From contig JAXHUA010000084.1 in NCBI GenBank assembly GCA_034189695.1, positions 1-36,869 of the forward strand: 36,869 nt of DNA. Reading direction: 5' to 3'. Below, piece after piece: positions 34,332-36,869 of the stretch. The DNA comes from JAXHUA01 sp034189695 (lineage in GTDB: Bacteria > Chloroflexota > Dehalococcoidia > E44-bin15). The position numbers and the translations under genes were made by a program. The first letter of the stretch is position 1. Every line of letters begins with the position of its first letter. Under the pieces are notes generated by a model that saw only the letters and a program-made list of their open reading frames with translations, made no database searches and had not been told where the DNA came from.

Positions 34332-35207
34332 CTACAACCCAGCGGCATCCAGTATCGCCGGAACCCTCTTCTCCCAGCCGATCGCCATCAGATGCACGCC
34401 CTGGCACACATCCTTCAGGTCTTTGATGAGGTTTGCGGCGATGTCCATACCCGTTGCCGCCTTGTCTTCCGCCTTGGACATCCTGTCAATAAACTCATCG
34501 GGGACGAACACGCCCGAAACGTTCTTGTTCATGAACCGGGCCATACCCACAGATTTAAGAGGGATAACCCCCGCCAGAACCGGAACATCGAATCCTTCCA
34601 CCCTCTTCATGAACTTGGCGAACTCGTCGACATCGTATACGGCCTGGGTCTGGAAGAACCTGGCTCCGACGGCTATCTTCTTTTCCATCTTGGCCAGTTG
34701 AAGCTCGAGCTTGGCTTCAGTGTCGGCCGCTGGCGTCACGACAGCACCCGGGAAGAAGTTGGTCTTCCCCTGGAGCTCATTCCCGACGATATCGCAGCCT
34801 TCGTTCAGCCTGCCGATAGTCCACAGGAGTTGCACCGAGTCCAGGTCATACACCGGCTTGGCCTGGGGATGGTCTCCCAGGGCCGGCAGGTCACCCGTGA
34901 GGGCGAGCACGTTCTCAACCCCGAGGACGTGAGCACTCAGCAGGTCCGATTGCAGCGCCAGCCTATTCCTGTCTCGACACGTCATCTGAAATACGGGCTC
35001 AAGGCCTCTTTCCTTCAGCAAATGGCACGTAGCCAGCGAACCCAGCCTCATCACCGAGCTTTGCTGGTCGGTGACGTTGGCGGCATCCACCCTGCCGCGC
35101 AACAGCTCAGCCACCTCTTCAATCTCGTCGACGTCCGTGCCCTTGAGCGGACCGACCTCCGCAGTGATGGCGAACTTCCCTGCCTCGAGTACAGTTCTCA
35201 AGCTCAC
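34332..35207 (-). CDS. metF: Methylenetetrahydrofolate reductase MetF
   Basis: This 291-residue TIM-barrel flavoprotein reduces methylene-THF to methyl-THF, the last folate step of the methyl branch. It has FAITAEVGPLKGTDVDEI, ANVTDQQSSVMRLGSLATCHLLKERG, VFQMTCRDRNRLALQSDLL, NVLALTGDLP, GARFFQTQAVYDVDEF and VLAGVIPLKS. It starts at GTG 35207, overlapping the metV stop by 4 bases. With MetV it forms the MetVF-type reductase of acetogens and related anaerobes, which takes electrons through additional partners rather than directly as in the E. coli NADH enzyme. Confidence 0.93.
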   Translation of the reverse strand: MSLRTVLEAGKFAITAEVGPLKGTDVDEIEEVAELLRGRVDAANVTDQQSSVMRLGSLATCHLLKERGLEPVFQMTCRDRNRLALQSDLLSAHVLGVENVLALTGDLPALGDHPQAKPVYDLDSVQLLWTIGRLNEGCDIVGNELQGKTNFFPGAVVTPAADTEAKLELQLAKMEKKIAVGARFFQTQAVYDVDEFAKFMKRVEGFDVPVLAGVIPLKSVGMARFMNKNVSGVFVPDEFIDRMSKAEDKAATGMDIAANLIKDLKDVCQGVHLMAIGWEKRVPAILDAAGL

Positions 35208-35893
35208 CCTGCCTTCTCCTCACTGTCGATTTGCTCCAGCGCCCACTGGGACGTAGACATCATCTTCGGGCTGGGCATCATCTTGCTGTAGTCCTTCGGA
35301 GGAATGAACCTCCTGAGCTTGTCAAGCTGGTTCTTCGCTTTCAGCCTCTGGTAGATGAGCTCCCAGCCACAATCCCTGTCGGGATCGAGCTCGCACTTGC
35401 CATTCGATGCTCCCCCGCACGCGCCGTTCACCAATGACTTCGTGCAGGCAGTCAAGGGGCATATCCCGCCGGTATAGTCCAGCAGGCACTCGCCGCACTC
35501 CATGCACCTCTCCTTGCCAGTCCACTCAGCACGACTTCCACCCATGTTGACTGTGTCACACGCCGGATGGCACACCTTGTTGACCGATGCGGCTACCGCC
35601 TGGATCCCAAGACCGCAGGTCATTACAAGTATCGAGTCCGCCGCCTTGATCTGGTCTATCCTGCCCCTCAGACGGGACTTGACCAGAGCCTTCTGGCACA
35701 GGAAGTCAACCACCATCGTGCCGGTGACCCGCTTGCCAGCCCCCTCAAGCCGCTCCTTCATCTCGGCCACCTGCTCGGGTCCGCCGCTGCCGGAAGCCTC
35801 GGCACACCCATTGCAGCCCAGGATGAAGACGCTGCCTTCACCCTCTAGGTAGCCCAGTACTTCTTCCAGAGGTTTCTGCTGTGAGACGATCAT
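35204..35893 (-). CDS. metV: Methylenetetrahydrofolate reductase partner MetV (zinc/iron-sulfur C-terminal domain)
   Basis: This protein of about 229 residues has FILGCNGCAEASGSGGPEQ, then LVMTCGLGIQAVA, and the Cys-rich CMECGECLLDYTGGICPLTACTKSLVNGACGGASNGKC, followed by CGWELIYQRL. This matches the MetV partner subunit that binds MetF and metal clusters. The frame opens at a GTG at 35911, but ATG 35893 (MIVSQQKPLEEVLGYL) is preceded by GGAGG at 35905-35901 with 7-base spacing and fits better. Its stop overlaps the metF start. Confidence 0.88.
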   Translation of the reverse strand: MIVSQQKPLEEVLGYLEGEGSVFILGCNGCAEASGSGGPEQVAEMKERLEGAGKRVTGTMVVDFLCQKALVKSRLRGRIDQIKAADSILVMTCGLGIQAVAASVNKVCHPACDTVNMGGSRAEWTGKERCMECGECLLDYTGGICPLTACTKSLVNGACGGASNGKCELDPDRDCGWELIYQRLKAKNQLDKLRRFIPPKDYSKMMPSPKMMSTSQWALEQIDSEEKAG

Positions 35894-35911
35894 CCCTAAT
35901 CCTCCGAACAC

Positions 35912-36869
35912 TCATGCTACCTGGAATCTACCCAGGTCTTTGGACCTAGGGGTTATCAGATGAACGGCGCAGGCGAGACAGGGATCAAAGGAACGGACAA
36001 TCCGTACGATCTCAAACGGATTGGCCTCATCCCTTATCCTGGTGCCGATAATCGCTTGCTCTATCGGGCCCGGGTTCGCGTCATCGTCCTTGGGCGAAGC
36101 GTTCCAGGTAGTCGGCACCACGCACTGATAGTTGTTGATTTTCCCGCCCTTGATCTCGATCCAGTGTCCCAGTGCCCCGCGGGCAGCCTCCGTCAGCCCC
36201 ATCCCAGTGCCCTCCTCAGGAATCCTGTAGTCGGCAAAGGTGGGCTCGCCGGGCTTGAGTTCCAGAAGCCATTTGTCCATGGAGTCGGCGACGTACTTGG
36301 CGCACAGCGCCCGCGCCAGGTGGCGCCCCGCGACTGAGAACAGAGCCGCCGGTGATGCCTTGAGCTCACCCAGCGCCCAGTCGACCAGCTTTCTCATCCC
36401 GGCATCACCGTGGGCGTAGCTGACTGCTACTCTGGCCAGCGGGCCAACCTCGTGTACCTTGCCGTCATAGCGGGGCGACTTCACCCACGAGTATCCGTTC
36501 TGCTTGCCATAATCAGGCTTCGTATCGCCGTTTGCGGGGTGCCGTCCGGACGTAGAGCTGTCATACCACGAATGCTTCACGTACTCGGCTATCTTGGCGA
36601 CGTCCAGCTCAAGCGGCTTGAGATCGGCCGAGGTAGTCCCCTGCTTGAACAGGCGCATTCGCCGGGTCAGGTCCGGGTCGCCGCCATCGAGGTCGTACGC
36701 CCCGTAGGACAGCATGTTCTTGCAGCCAGCTCCTATCTCCAGGTAGTCCGAGTACGCCCCGGCCACCGCCAGCACATCCGGGATGTAAACGTTGTCGATG
36801 AAGTCCTGCAGTATCCTCAGTTTCCACAGGAAGGAAGCTATCATGTCCACAGTCGGTGTGATGGTGACC
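35912..36869 (-). CDS. NiFe hydrogenase large subunit (C-terminal part, cut by window edge)
   Basis: The frame is open to the right edge; about 318 residues are visible. The C-terminal nickel-binding motif DPCLACAVH is intact and is followed by a 15-residue tail (LITPRSKDLGRFQVA), as expected for a precursor trimmed after His by a maturation protease. RYDGKVHEVGPLARVAVSYA and TEAARGALGHWIEIKGGKINNYQCVVPTTWN are group 1 uptake-hydrogenase signatures. The N-terminal RxCxxC motif lies outside the window. It is the first visible gene of the hydrogenase-metV-metF-DUF3786-fdhA run. Group 1 enzymes normally face the periplasm, so how its electrons would reach cytosolic CO2 reduction is not shown here. 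Confidence 0.9.
   Translation of the reverse strand, partial: VTITPTVDMIASFLWKLRILQDFIDNVYIPDVLAVAGAYSDYLEIGAGCKNMLSYGAYDLDGGDPDLTRRMRLFKQGTTSADLKPLELDVAKIAEYVKHSWYDSSTSGRHPANGDTKPDYGKQNGYSWVKSPRYDGKVHEVGPLARVAVSYAHGDAGMRKLVDWALGELKASPAALFSVAGRHLARALCAKYVADSMDKWLLELKPGEPTFADYRIPEEGTGMGLTEAARGALGHWIEIKGGKINNYQCVVPTTWNASPKDDDANPGPIEQAIIGTRIRDEANPFEIVRIVRSFDPCLACAVHLITPRSKDLGRFQVA

Noticed and set aside
1..36869. tRNA, rRNA genes and CRISPR arrays
   Set aside because: No cloverleaf-like, ribosomal or regularly spaced repeat pattern was recognised by eye on either strand.

Overview
This is a GC-rich bacterial chromosome segment with dense operons, many GTG/TTG starts and 4-base gene overlaps. 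Its mix of genes suggests an anaerobe with a Wood-Ljungdahl-type methyl branch: a siroheme-dependent (Ahb) heme pathway, a selenocysteine formate dehydrogenase, MetV/MetF, a NiFe hydrogenase and paired acyl-CoA dehydrogenases. An uncultured member of the Chloroflexota (Dehalococcoidia-like) is my best guess. That is inference from gene content, not from a marker gene.

Layout. (1) 1-9.5 kb is an accessory zone: the edge of an insertion sequence, an orphan soluble PAS histidine kinase, a truncated radical SAM/SPASM remnant, a putative nucleotide-modification-associated protein, an IS1380-like element whose transposase carries an amber codon, a CARDB-like exported protein, and a GH114-like lipoprotein broken by a 14-bp tandem duplication. 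The convergent tRNA methylthiotransferase gene mtaB follows. (2) 9.5-10.0 kb is a 500-base non-coding stretch with a promoter and several strong hairpins. (3) 10.0-15.7 kb is a housekeeping run: fabF, a geranylgeranyl-reductase-family flavoprotein, a sugar-nucleotide epimerase, ruvC-ruvA-ruvB. (4) 15.9-18.4 kb holds a promoter flanked by a 9-bp inverted repeat, two acyl-CoA dehydrogenases (the first lacks the usual catalytic Glu) and a strong terminator. (5) 18.5-29.3 kb is a ten-gene tetrapyrrole operon: MerR-type regulator, ahbC, ahbD, fused ahbA-ahbB, sirC, hemA, hemC, fused cobA-hemD, hemB, hemL. It covers glutamyl-tRNA to heme b through siroheme, without hemE/hemH-type genes. (6) 29.5-36.9 kb on the minus strand reads, in order of transcription, NiFe hydrogenase large subunit (cut by the window edge), metV, metF, a DUF3786 gene and a 1360-residue formate dehydrogenase.

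The clearest hidden signal is in the formate dehydrogenase. It looks like two genes split by a TGA at 31130-31132, but the TGA sits exactly where the family has its Sec/Cys metal ligand. It is followed at once by a near-ideal bacterial SECIS hairpin (GGTCT loop, two perfect 6-bp stems). The protein is therefore one selenoprotein, and it also contains a GltD-like FAD/NAD(P) module fused between NuoG-like and molybdopterin domains.

Together the minus-strand genes suggest coupling of H2 oxidation to CO2 reduction and methyl-THF formation. The heme operon supplies heme, siroheme and the precorrin-2 needed for corrinoids.
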